A stretch of 64,000 nt of DNA from Photorhabdus khanii NC19. GTDB taxonomy: Bacteria; Pseudomonadota; Gammaproteobacteria; Enterobacterales; Enterobacteriaceae. A program made the position numbers and the translations under genes. Positions within the stretch are counted from its first letter, which is position 1. Each line of letters opens with the position of its first letter. The stretch lies in contig NZ_AYSJ01000014.1 in the NCBI RefSeq assembly GCF_000517265.1, positions 226,691 to 290,690 of the forward strand, in the 5' to 3' direction. The notes under the pieces were generated by a model. The model searched no databases, was not told the origin of the DNA, and was given only the letters and a program-made list of their open reading frames with translations. Positions 47,019 through 55,398 of the stretch are shown here, piece after piece.

Positions 47019-47441
47019 ATGGCGAAAGAGATAACAGATGAAACGGTTAGCCAGCTTAGTACCCACTTCGCCCCTGGAAAGATCCCGACTGAGGCGGCAT
47101 TTTATTCACTGATTGATTGGGCCACGTTGTGGCGACAGCTTTTTGGTTGGCAGGATGGTGATCAAGCTTATCATCCGGGAATTGGGTTGCAGGTTATCGA
47201 CAACCGTTTGGCAGTTAAGACTGGTGATGGCATTGCGTTGGAACCGAAGGGGCTTGCGTTAAGGCTACAGCCCAATGGGGGATTGATGTTGGATAAATCT
47301 GGGGCGTTGTCAGTGGATGGTACTGTAGCGGTTTCAGCACAAGCTTTTAAATTGCTTCCTGAGGAGACGAGGGAACAAATTGCCAAGTTGTTATTGAATG
47401 CTGAGACAGAAGGCAGAAAACAGCGAACAGAAAACAGATGA
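47019..47441 (+). CDS. Stand-alone N-terminal module of the propeller family
   Basis: A 140-aa protein that corresponds to the N-terminal part of the downstream propeller proteins but has no propeller. It shows 'FAPGKIPTEAAFYSLID' (residues about 14-30), a run of Gly-Leu turns ('GIGLQVIDNRLAV', 'GDGIALEPKGLAL', 'NGGLMLDKSGALSV') and a closing helix ('LLPEETREQIAKLLL'). The turn pattern resembles triple-beta-spiral fibre shafts, which would make it a trimeric stalk; this is inference. The tail 'RKQRTENR' is encoded by low-complexity DNA, hinting that a propeller part was lost by recombination. Confidence 0.65.
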   Translation: MAKEITDETVSQLSTHFAPGKIPTEAAFYSLIDWATLWRQLFGWQDGDQAYHPGIGLQVIDNRLAVKTGDGIALEPKGLALRLQPNGGLMLDKSGALSVDGTVAVSAQAFKLLPEETREQIAKLLLNAETEGRKQRTENR

Positions 47442-47476
47442 CGGTGACTGTCTAATACGGCTTTTGAGGAAATATT

Positions 47477-48991
47477 ATGACTGATAAAGAAATTAGTACT
47501 GTTGACTCATTGAAAGCGAGTTTTAAGTCTGGTGTTCCGCCTACGCCTGAAGCATTTTCCCTCTTGATTGATGAGGCATATAAGGCATATGAAATCATTG
47601 ATGGTGATAAGGGTGATGGCCCGACCGCAGGCTTGGAACGAGATGACAAAGGAAAACTGGCCCTCAACACTCACCATTCTGGCGGGTTAAACCTTGAACA
47701 GAGGGCTTTGGCGCTGTCACTGAAGCCAGACGGTGGGTTTTCTTTTGATGGAGGAAGGCGTCTGAAATTGGATGCCAATCGGCAAGTTCAGTTTGCCGAT
47801 TTTTTCAGTTTATCGCGGCGGGAGCGGATGGAGATCGCACAGTTGTTGGGTTTGAAACGCAGTATCAGCACCACGATGACGCGTATTGTTGCTCCTTCCC
47901 CTAAAGAGAATGAACGCTTTGGCACTTCTGTTAGCCTGAACGCGGCGGGAGATTGTTTAGTGGTTGGGATGGGGAAAGTGCTCTATTTGTATATGTGCCG
48001 GAGGGGTGAGTGGTGGAATACAAGCACGCCCATTGTGTTTGAGGCTGATGGAGATAAATATCGCAGTGCTTCATGGAATGTCAGTCTGGATGCGGAGGGA
48101 GATAACTTGGCAGTGGGATACTTAACTGATTTTCGAAAAATGGAGGTTTGTGTGTATACGCGCACAAATGGCGTCTGGGATACAAAAAGTCCTATTGTGT
48201 TTCCGTTGGAAGATGAATATAGACACGCTGGTGGTGTGTATGCCAGTTTGAGCGCCGCAGGAGACTGTCTGGTGGTGTGGGGGGGCGTCTATACGTTCTA
48301 TGTGTATACACGCACGAATGGGATCTGGGACAGAGAAAGCCCCATTCGGCTTTATTTTTCGAGTTCTGGTCACGGGGTTGCCATGATTTGTCTGAGTGCC
48401 TCGGGAAACTGTCTGGCGGTGCATGGTACCGAAGTTAATTATCCTTCTTCTCCCGCAATAAACATGGTTTATGTATATACACGCACGAATGGGACCTGGG
48501 ATGAAAGCTACATTAGGTTCAATCCCCCTGAAGATAGCTCACCCGGTTTTGGCAAGGTTTTTAGCCTGAATGCAGAGGGAGATCGTCTGGCGGTGGGGGC
48601 GGATGATGATTCACCCATTATTAATGGGAAGGTTTATCTGTATACGCGCACGAATGGGATCTGGGATACACAAAATCCCATTAAATTTTCGGCTCCTGCA
48701 AGTGGCGTAACATATTTTGGCTGCGCTATCAAACTGAATGATGCGGGAAATCGTCTGGCAGTGGGGGCGGCTTCCAGGGTGTATGTGTATACCTATCTGA
48801 ATGGTAAGTGGAATATGAAAACACCTATCGAGATTTTGGACCCTTCAGGCAATTTAGACAATGTAAATGGCTTTGGTAAGGCTGTCAGTTTGAATAAGTT
48901 AGGAACGAGTTTGGCGGTTGGTGCGGTTTTAACCAAGGTCGGTTCTGCGCCTGAAGCTGGTGCAGTTTGTATCTTTGATAATGTCAAATGA
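47477..48991 (+). CDS. Seven-repeat FG-GAP-like beta-propeller protein, member 2
   Basis: A 504-aa protein. The N-terminal module (1-130) reads 'LKASFKSGVPPTPEAFSLLID', then Gly-Leu turns ('GLERDDKGKLAL', 'SGGLNLEQRALAL') and 'FFSLSRRERMEIAQLLG'. Residues 138-504 hold seven repeats of the type 'FG-x-SVSLNAAGDCLVVG ... VYVYTRTNGIWD', the second half of each being unusually well conserved between blades. No signal sequence, no Cys pairs, no membrane segment. GAGGAAA is upstream of the ATG. It is a tandem duplicate of the next gene, including the 5' flank. Confidence 0.75.
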   Translation: MTDKEISTVDSLKASFKSGVPPTPEAFSLLIDEAYKAYEIIDGDKGDGPTAGLERDDKGKLALNTHHSGGLNLEQRALALSLKPDGGFSFDGGRRLKLDANRQVQFADFFSLSRRERMEIAQLLGLKRSISTTMTRIVAPSPKENERFGTSVSLNAAGDCLVVGMGKVLYLYMCRRGEWWNTSTPIVFEADGDKYRSASWNVSLDAEGDNLAVGYLTDFRKMEVCVYTRTNGVWDTKSPIVFPLEDEYRHAGGVYASLSAAGDCLVVWGGVYTFYVYTRTNGIWDRESPIRLYFSSSGHGVAMICLSASGNCLAVHGTEVNYPSSPAINMVYVYTRTNGTWDESYIRFNPPEDSSPGFGKVFSLNAEGDRLAVGADDDSPIINGKVYLYTRTNGIWDTQNPIKFSAPASGVTYFGCAIKLNDAGNRLAVGAASRVYVYTYLNGKWNMKTPIEILDPSGNLDNVNGFGKAVSLNKLGTSLAVGAVLTKVGSAPEAGAVCIFDNVK

Positions 48992-49043
48992 AGACAGAGA
49001 ACAGGTGACGGTGACTGTCTAATACGGCTTTTGAGGACATATT

Positions 49044-50525
49044 ATGACTGATAAAGAAATTAATACTGTTGACTCATTGAAAGCGAGTTTTAAGTCTGGT
49101 GTTCAGCTCATGCCTGAAGCCTTTTCCCATTTGATTGATGAGGCATATAAGGTATATGAAATCATTGATGGCGCTCAGGGTGATGGCCTAACTACAGGGC
49201 TGAAACGAGATGGCAAAGGCAAACTGGCCCTCAACACTCACCATTCTGGCGGGTTAAATCCTAATCAGGGGGCATTGGCGTTATCATTGAAGCCAGAAGG
49301 TGGACTCTCTTTTGATGGGGGAGGGTATCTGAAATTGGATGCTGGTCGGCAGGTTCAGTTTGCGGATTTTTTCAGTTTATCGCGGCGGGAGCGGATGGGG
49401 ATCACTCAGTTATTGGGTTTGAAACGCACTATGATGACGCGAATTGTTTCTCACTCTCCCAAAAAAGGTGATTACTTTGGCAGCTCTGTTAGCCTGAACG
49501 CGGCGGGAAACTGTTTAGCGGTTGGGATGATTAATAAAGTTTGTGTATATACGCGTCGGAAGAGTGGTGAGTGGAATACAAGCACGCCTATTGTGCTTGA
49601 GCCTTTTCAAAATGACTATCTTGGATCTGTATGGAATGTCAGTCTGGATGCGGCGGGAGATTGCCTGGCGTTGGGAAATAGAGCGCCCGCTGATGCTCGA
49701 ATGATGGTTGGTGTATATACGCGCACGAATGGCGTCTGGGATGCAAGAAATCCCGTTTGGTTTCCGGCTCCGGCCCGCAGTGAAGAATTTGGTATGAATG
49801 TCAGCTTGAGTGCAGCAGGAGACTGTCTGGTGGCTGGGGGCAAATACTACTCGACGTTCCATATGTTTACACGCACGAACGGGATCTGGGATAGAGAAAA
49901 TCCCATTGAGTTTCCGGTCCCTCGGAATCTTTCTGAGTTTGGTTGGGTTGCTCTCCTGAGTGCTGCGGGAAACTGTCTGGCGGTGTTTGGTGAAGATGGT
50001 TACACAAACACGATTTATGTGTATACACGCACGAATGGAATTTGGGATAGAGAAAACCCCGTTAAGTTCAAGGTCCCTGAAGATAGCTCATCCAGTTTTG
50101 GCAGGGTTTTTAGCCTAAATACAGAGGGAGATTGTCTGGCGGTGGGGGCGAATGATTATTTGAAGGTTTATCTGTATACACGCACGAATGGGATCTGGGA
50201 TAGAGAAAATCCCATTAAGTTTTCGGCCCCTGAAAGGGGTGGAGCGTATTTTGGCTGCGCTATCAAGCTGAATGGTGTGGGAAACCGTCTGGTAGTGTGG
50301 GCGGCTTCCAAGGTGTATGTGTATACCTGTCTGAATAATAAATGGAATATGGAAACACCTAGCGAGATTTTGGACCCTTCAGGCCCTCCAGACTATTTCA
50401 ATGGTTTTGGTAAGGCTGTCTGCCTGAATAAGGCGGGGACGAGTTTTGCTGTTGGTGCAATGGTAGAGAGTGTCGATTCTAAGCCCAGAGCTGGTGCAGT
50501 CTATGTTTTTGAGAATGTCAAATGA
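49044..50525 (+). CDS. Seven-repeat FG-GAP-like beta-propeller protein, member 3
   Basis: A 493-aa paralogue of the preceding gene, nearly identical over the first 35 codons ('TDKEINTVDSLKASFKSGV') and the 40 bp upstream, and more diverged in the blades. The same three-part N-terminal module and seven 'SLxxxGxxLAVG ... VYTRTNGIWD' repeats are present. Faces of the blades differ from member 2 mostly in the variable loops, as expected if they bind different partners. No terminator with a T-run follows; the transcript may end at hairpins near 50545-50595. Confidence 0.75.
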   Translation: MTDKEINTVDSLKASFKSGVQLMPEAFSHLIDEAYKVYEIIDGAQGDGLTTGLKRDGKGKLALNTHHSGGLNPNQGALALSLKPEGGLSFDGGGYLKLDAGRQVQFADFFSLSRRERMGITQLLGLKRTMMTRIVSHSPKKGDYFGSSVSLNAAGNCLAVGMINKVCVYTRRKSGEWNTSTPIVLEPFQNDYLGSVWNVSLDAAGDCLALGNRAPADARMMVGVYTRTNGVWDARNPVWFPAPARSEEFGMNVSLSAAGDCLVAGGKYYSTFHMFTRTNGIWDRENPIEFPVPRNLSEFGWVALLSAAGNCLAVFGEDGYTNTIYVYTRTNGIWDRENPVKFKVPEDSSSSFGRVFSLNTEGDCLAVGANDYLKVYLYTRTNGIWDRENPIKFSAPERGGAYFGCAIKLNGVGNRLVVWAASKVYVYTCLNNKWNMETPSEILDPSGPPDYFNGFGKAVCLNKAGTSFAVGAMVESVDSKPRAGAVYVFENVK

Positions 50526-50674
50526 TGGTCTAATCTAGGATAGCCCCATTTTTTGTATATATTACAAGGAAATGGGACTACCACAATGGGTGGTAATGTA
50601 CTGACGCAGTGTGCGGCTAATGGTCGGTAAACTATATAAGTAAGCCGCTGAAATTTCTGTCAAACTCAGTAGAT

Positions 50675-51805
50675 TCAATATTGTTTGAAAAGATAGTCGA
50701 TAATATCCTGTTCAAATTCAAAGGAATCACGTCGTTCCGCAAGGTGGCTTTTTAGTACAGTAAGTGAACGCAAGCTTTCTCGCAGTTGGGTTTCATTTTC
50801 TATACTTTGCCGCAATTTTTTGCAGTGTTCGCGGAGGTTATTTTCTATTACCTTTGATGTTTCACCTCCCAGTGTGCGCCAAATCATGCCCGGTAACGAA
50901 TCAGATTTTTTTAACTGATTAAACTCATTGGCTAGTATATCTATACGTGTTTTTAGCAACTTATTGATGTCGGATATATCCCGACTGTTAAAACTGAAAG
51001 TTGAATCAATGTACTTGTAGTACATGTTTATTATCGTCCAGACATCATTATCTTTCTTGGCTTTTGATAACTGCATCATCAGCTGGTTTTTTTTCTTTTT
51101 CTCATCCAAATCCTGTTCACGATCCGGATGTAATACCTTGGCTATTTTTCTATACATTTGGCTCACTTCCTGCGATTTAAATAAATCATCCAGTTTTCTC
51201 TGGTCTTCTTCCGCAGGATCGAAATCATCGGTATCTTCTGCATCATATTCATCGTAGAAATGTTCTGATTCCCGTTGAAAATGCTGTTCTATGGTGGCAC
51301 GCATTTTTTCAGGATTTTTCATCATATCAAGTAATTCTTCATCAGATATTTCTTCATTAAAATCAAAATATTCATCCAGAGTCTGCCGGATATCAGCCAT
51401 CTGTTCTGGTGTTGGAGTTTCCTCTTCTTTCAACGCATGAAGATTGGAAAAGTGATCGGTCAACTTATTGAGATCAAGGTTTTCGTTAAAGGGGTAAGTA
51501 CATAACTCAGCAAGTTCTTCTTCTATCCAGAAAAATAATTCTCTCCGTTGGTTTTTCCCCAGCGATTTTTTATCGGCAAATGAAAGCAACCGTGCTACTT
51601 TATCATATCTGGATTGTATATATTGATGCTCTACCGGTAAAACTTCCTGTTGAAAGCGCATGAAAAATTCGTCTTGTTGCTGTTGCAGCTTGGCGATCTT
51701 CAATTGGTATTTTTCGATGGACTTCCAGTAAGCTTTGAATTGTTGCTGAGGCGTTTTTGGTATCTGCTGTCCGCTCGATTTTCTTTTTTTTAGTTGCTTG
51801 TGCAT
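50675..51805 (-). CDS. J-domain (DnaJ-like) protein
   Basis: A 376-aa protein. The J domain is central rather than N-terminal (about residues 205-265), with the essential His-Pro-Asp in 'KIAKVLHPDREQD'. The N-terminal 190 residues are helical and rich in Gln, Lys and Glu with coiled-coil character ('YQLKIAKLQQQQDEFF'), followed by an acidic stretch ('YDAEDTDDFDPAEED'). J domains stimulate DnaK-type chaperones; the client here is unknown. I prefer the ATG at 51805 (GGAAA upstream) over a GTG at 51892 without a ribosome binding site. Its place beside flgN is unusual. Confidence 0.75.
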   Translation of the reverse strand: MHKQLKKRKSSGQQIPKTPQQQFKAYWKSIEKYQLKIAKLQQQQDEFFMRFQQEVLPVEHQYIQSRYDKVARLLSFADKKSLGKNQRRELFFWIEEELAELCTYPFNENLDLNKLTDHFSNLHALKEEETPTPEQMADIRQTLDEYFDFNEEISDEELLDMMKNPEKMRATIEQHFQRESEHFYDEYDAEDTDDFDPAEEDQRKLDDLFKSQEVSQMYRKIAKVLHPDREQDLDEKKKKNQLMMQLSKAKKDNDVWTIINMYYKYIDSTFSFNSRDISDINKLLKTRIDILANEFNQLKKSDSLPGMIWRTLGGETSKVIENNLREHCKKLRQSIENETQLRESLRSLTVLKSHLAERRDSFEFEQDIIDYLFKQY

Positions 51806-52027
51806 CAGTATGTTATTTCCAGTATAGATCAATGGGAAAAGAATATTCTCGCTGTTAATCAGCCAGCCTGACTTTTGATAATCATCAACCACGGTTGAAG
51901 GTTAAAAATTATGTTGTCAATACCCGTTGTCGTTTATTCTTATTCTGCAATATATTTTCGTAATACGCAAAACATTATCGTTGTGCAATTGTTACGTTGG
52001 CTTACAAACGGTGATTTTTGCTAATCA

Positions 52028-52062
52028 ATAAAAAACGGCACTACCGCGACGGGCGGTAATGC
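52028..52062 (-). terminator. flgMN terminator
   Basis: On the minus strand GCATTACCGC pairs with GCGGTAGTGC (one G-T pair, 5-nt loop) and is followed by a T-run. Confidence 0.85.
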
Positions 52063-52068
52063 GCTGAA

Positions 52069-52509
52069 TCAAACCTGGACTTTATGGCCGGAAAGCATGG
52101 AGTGACGAGTAGCCTGACCGTCTGAACCATAAAGAGAGGGGCTATGGTGGCTTTTTAGAAAAGCGATAGCTTTACTATTTAACTCAAGATGCTGGGCTAA
52201 CAACAAACCATTATGGGTGTTTAAATCACGAACCTGGATAGTTGCTTTGTCGATCTGTTGCCACAATCTGGCAAGCATAGGCTGTTTATCATAAGGGGCA
52301 ATGGCCTTTAATTCTTTGCTTAAATTAAGACGTTGCTGTTCTAAATGGCCAAACGCGGATAACAGAAAATTTTTTCGTTCTGTTACCCGGTGCAAATCTC
52401 GTGCTTCAATAAAACCCTCGCACAGAATACGCTGTTCTTCCGCCATTGTTTGGGTCAGCGAGGTTAAATAGGTAACTTGCTGTTCGAGTAATTGTTGAAG
52501 TTCTTCCAT
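52069..52509 (-). CDS. flgN: Flagellar export chaperone FlgN
   Basis: A 146-aa helical chaperone for the hook-filament junction proteins FlgK and FlgL. It is predicted as a long antiparallel coiled coil ('LLEQQVTYLTSLTQTMAEEQ', 'ERKNFLLSAFGHLEQQR') with the typical C-terminal amphipathic 'LLAQHLELNSKAIAFLK' that binds clients. Length matches FlgN (138-140 aa in E. coli/Salmonella). It follows flgM by 11 bp on the same transcript and ends before a strong terminator. Confidence 0.93.
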   Translation of the reverse strand: MEELQQLLEQQVTYLTSLTQTMAEEQRILCEGFIEARDLHRVTERKNFLLSAFGHLEQQRLNLSKELKAIAPYDKQPMLARLWQQIDKATIQVRDLNTHNGLLLAQHLELNSKAIAFLKSHHSPSLYGSDGQATRHSMLSGHKVQV

Positions 52510-52520
52510 AACGGGTTTAA

Positions 52521-52823
52521 TTACTTTTTATAATACGGAAAATTTTCGGCGGCTTCTCTGAACAGAGCGTCTGCGATTTTACCGCTGTTCATTTTTAAGG
52601 TTCCCTGAGCGATAGCGTCTTTCAGTTTTTGCACTTTTTGGATGTTGATATCCTCGCTGCTCGGCTGAACCAGTTTTGTTTGTGTTTCGCTCAGTTTTAC
52701 TTGTGCATCAGTGCTTTTTAACGTAACGCCGGAGGTTTTTCGGGTGCCCTGGGCGCTTTCATTAGTTGGTCGCTGTTGAACAGCAGCGATAGCTAATAAG
52801 GGTTGAGTGCGTTCGATACTCAT
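52521..52823 (-). CDS. flgM: Anti-sigma-28 factor FlgM
   Basis: A 100-aa protein that binds FliA and holds back late flagellar genes until it is exported through the completed hook. The C-terminal half has the FliA-binding helices ('VQKLKDAIAQGTLKMNSGKIADALFREA'). The N-terminal half is disordered and contains the export signal ('MSIERTQPL'). I chose the ATG at 52823, where AGGA is 8 nt upstream, over an ATG two codons earlier that is too close to it. Expressed from a sigma-28 promoter, giving the usual feedback loop. Confidence 0.95.
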   Translation of the reverse strand: MSIERTQPLLAIAAVQQRPTNESAQGTRKTSGVTLKSTDAQVKLSETQTKLVQPSSEDINIQKVQKLKDAIAQGTLKMNSGKIADALFREAAENFPYYKK

Positions 52824-52916
52824 AATCATTATCCTTTATGGCCAGGCATAGGTTCACCTATGGATCGGAGCAGGTTACATGCCATTTGCATACCTGCAAA
52901 TCATGCTCTGCTGGTT

Positions 52917-52943
52917 ATATCGGCACAGTAAAAGAAAACTTTA
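52917..52943 (-). promoter_or_regulatory. Sigma-28 (FliA) promoter of flgMN
   Basis: On the minus strand TAAAGTTT (52936-52943), 11 bp, GCCGATAT (52917-52924), one base from the perfect consensus. It lies just downstream of flgA's stop. Confidence 0.92.
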
Positions 52944-52948
52944 GCAAC

Positions 52949-53608
52949 TTATAACATGATTTTTACACTGCCGTTTTCTAGTGCTTGGCCGGTTATAACG
53001 TGCCCTGAATTCATTCGAACCCTGACTTTATCAGAAGTTACAGCGTTATTAATAGCTTTCCCTTCATTACGTATCTGAAAACCCTTTCCTTGTACAATCA
53101 CCCCCACATTTTGACCTGCCCGTACAGCCCACGGGCGGCGTAACATATTGCGGGTGATTGCCTGTCCTGCCGGAATGCTGCGTATAGCAACACTGTTTTT
53201 TATTTCATTTTTGTTAATAATCAGATCGTTCGGTAATTTTTCCAGCAATCCGCTTCTGACCTGAAAATCTTTCTCCGATAAAACATCATTACGGGAGAGG
53301 GCGCGGCGGGTAACCCAATAATGTCCTGTAACGCTGACAGCGACCTGAATAAATTTGCGTTTTTGATGACAAACGATAGGTAAAGAGATATTTCCCCAGT
53401 TTTGATTACTAATAGGAGGGTGAATTTCCGGTGATTCACACTGAGGCCATTGCTGTTCCGGTGTTCTGATTTCAACAGAAACTTTTTGATGATTATCCCT
53501 GTGTATCTGCTGAAAATAGTGCGTTATGGCCTGAGGCAGATTATTTCCCCATGCCATCGGAGTCATAAAGAAAAACGTGAATAGCCCGATAATCTTTATA
53601 GCTTGCAT
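52949..53608 (-). CDS. flgA: Flagellar P-ring assembly chaperone FlgA
   Basis: A 219-aa periplasmic protein needed to assemble the P-ring (FlgI). The signal peptide (about 1-21, 'IIGLFTFFFMTPMAWG') is followed by an N-terminal domain and the SAF-type C-terminal domain ('LSEKDFQVRSGLLEKL', 'AGQAITRNMLRRPWAVRAGQNVGVIVQG', 'ENGSVKIML'). Length equals the E. coli protein. It is divergent from flgB and upstream of flgMN on the same strand. Confidence 0.95.
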   Translation of the reverse strand: MQAIKIIGLFTFFFMTPMAWGNNLPQAITHYFQQIHRDNHQKVSVEIRTPEQQWPQCESPEIHPPISNQNWGNISLPIVCHQKRKFIQVAVSVTGHYWVTRRALSRNDVLSEKDFQVRSGLLEKLPNDLIINKNEIKNSVAIRSIPAGQAITRNMLRRPWAVRAGQNVGVIVQGKGFQIRNEGKAINNAVTSDKVRVRMNSGHVITGQALENGSVKIML

Positions 53609-53836
53609 TTTCTCGCTCTCATTATTCTGTCAATAAAGTAGATAAACGCGGCTGTTGGGTGGCGCACAGTGTACCTGCATTGAATATCGGTCAATGGGAT
53701 AAATAGCAATTCAATTAGCGTCTATTCATCCGATAGGCTTTTCTTTCTGCGTTTATTCTGTCTACTGCGAATTTCGCGATCGCGAATTGCGCTATTAAGG
53801 TTCATAACACAGGTAAGTCACATAAGAGGGAGGAAT

Positions 53837-54250
53837 ATGCTCGATAAATTAGATGCAGCCTTTCATTTTCAGCAGGAAGCTTTGTCATTGCGATCACGGC
53901 GACAGGAAATATTGTCCGCGAATATCGCCAATGCGGATACTCCAGGGTATCAGGCGCGGGATATTGATTTCGCCACACAACTGAAAAAAACCATTGCGCA
54001 CGGTCGGGTCACCGGAAACGGGATCGGGCTGACGCTGACATCGGCTCGGCATATTCCAATTCAGCCTCAGAAGAGAATGGAGATGGACTTGCTGTATCGG
54101 GTGCCTTATCAGGCGGCGATGGATGGCAACACGGTGGATATGGATATGGAGCGCGGCAATTTTATGGATAACAGCCTGAAATATCAGGCTGAACTGACGG
54201 CGACCAGCTCCCAGGTTAAAAGCATGATGTCAGTCTTACAGCAAGGATAA
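53837..54250 (+). CDS. flgB: Flagellar proximal rod protein FlgB
   Basis: A 137-aa axial rod subunit, first gene of the flgB-J operon. '[42 protein letters not shown]' carries the conserved N-terminal Asn-x-Ala-Asn-x-x-TPG motif that marks axial proteins. Residues at the C-terminus ('[16 protein letters not shown]') form the partner helix. The divergent spacer to flgA (228 bp) must contain the FlhDC-activated promoter. GAGGGAGGA precedes the ATG. Confidence 0.97.
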   Translation: MLDKLDAAFHFQQEALSLRSRRQEILSANIANADTPGYQARDIDFATQLKKTIAHGRVTGNGIGLTLTSARHIPIQPQKRMEMDLLYRVPYQAAMDGNTVDMDMERGNFMDNSLKYQAELTATSSQVKSMMSVLQQG

Positions 54251-54255
54251 AGGCC

Positions 54256-54660
54256 ATGTCTTTACTCAGTGTTTTTGATATTGCCGGTTCGGCATTATCA
54301 GCTCAATCCCAACGATTAAATGTCAGTGCCAGCAATATGGCGAATGCCGATAGCGTTTCAGGGCCTGATGGCCAGCCATACCGGGCGAAACAGGTGGTTT
54401 TCCGTGTCGCCGCACCGGCAGGACAAGAAACAGGCGGTGTTCGGGTCAGTGAAATTGTTGATGATCCAACACCTTTCCGCCTTGAGTATCAGCCAGGGCA
54501 CCCGCTGGCCGATGAGAAGGGTTATGTACGAATGCCAAACGTTGATGTGGTTGGGGAAATGATTAATACCATTTCGGCTTCCCGTAGCTATCAGGCCAAC
54601 GTTGAGGTACTGAATACAACCAAGTCGATAATGCTGAAAACATTAACGTTAGGTCAGTAA
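54256..54660 (+). CDS. flgC: Flagellar proximal rod protein FlgC
   Basis: A 134-aa rod subunit. The N-terminal helix '[19 protein letters not shown]' and '[14 protein letters not shown]' and the C-terminal '[24 protein letters not shown]' are typical and match the E. coli length (134 aa). It follows flgB after 5 bp. Confidence 0.97.
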   Translation: MSLLSVFDIAGSALSAQSQRLNVSASNMANADSVSGPDGQPYRAKQVVFRVAAPAGQETGGVRVSEIVDDPTPFRLEYQPGHPLADEKGYVRMPNVDVVGEMINTISASRSYQANVEVLNTTKSIMLKTLTLGQ

Positions 54661-54672
54661 CAGGAGCGACTC

Positions 54673-55371
54673 ATGGGAATTGCCAGTGCAATGAACGAAC
54701 CAATGGATAACACCATCATTGGGGAGATGGCATCGTCTAGCGATACAAAGAAGAACAGCAAAGAGCTGAACAGCAACTTTATGCAACTGCTGATTGCACA
54801 GATTAAAAACCAAGATCCAACTAACCCGATGAAGAACAATGAGTTGACCTCCCATTTAGCGCAGATTAACACGCTAGAAGGGATCGAGAGGCTGAATACC
54901 ACGCTGGGGTCTATTGTTGGTCAGATTAATAATAGCCAGTCTTTACAGGCATCAGCTTTGATTGGGCGCGGCGTTATGATCCCCGGCGATACGATTCTGG
55001 TTGGTCCCAGCGAAGACGGGGGGGCCAGTATTACGCCATTTGGTATTGAGCTGGAAAGGCCGGCGGATAGTGTGAACGTGACCATTACGGATAAACAAGG
55101 GGCTGTTGTAAGCCAAATTGATCTCGGTGCGCTGGAAGCGGGGGCCCATAGCTTCGGCTGGGATGGCATAAAAGGAGATGGCACTGGCACTACGGTTGCG
55201 AATGGCGCTTATAAAATCACCATCGCAGCCAGCTATAAAGGCGAGCAGAGAGTGTATCAGCCACTGATGTTCGCTGTTGTGAAAGGCGTTACCCGTGATG
55301 CGGACGGCGCTAAGTTAGATTTAGGGCGGTTTGGTACCGTCACTATGGATCAGGTACGTCAGATTCTTTAA
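54673..55371 (+). CDS. flgD: Flagellar hook-cap protein FlgD
   Basis: A 232-aa scaffold that caps the growing hook and is discarded afterwards. 'NSNFMQLLIAQIKNQDPTNPMKNNELTSHLAQINTLEGIERLN' is the diagnostic N-terminal region. The C-terminal half has a tudor-like/FnIII fold ('SFGWDGIKGDGTGTTVANGAYKITI'). Length equals E. coli FlgD (231 aa) plus one. Confidence 0.96.
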   Translation: MGIASAMNEPMDNTIIGEMASSSDTKKNSKELNSNFMQLLIAQIKNQDPTNPMKNNELTSHLAQINTLEGIERLNTTLGSIVGQINNSQSLQASALIGRGVMIPGDTILVGPSEDGGASITPFGIELERPADSVNVTITDKQGAVVSQIDLGALEAGAHSFGWDGIKGDGTGTTVANGAYKITIAASYKGEQRVYQPLMFAVVKGVTRDADGAKLDLGRFGTVTMDQVRQIL

Positions 55372-55398
55372 CAAACAAGCATTTTAACGGAGAGTAAT

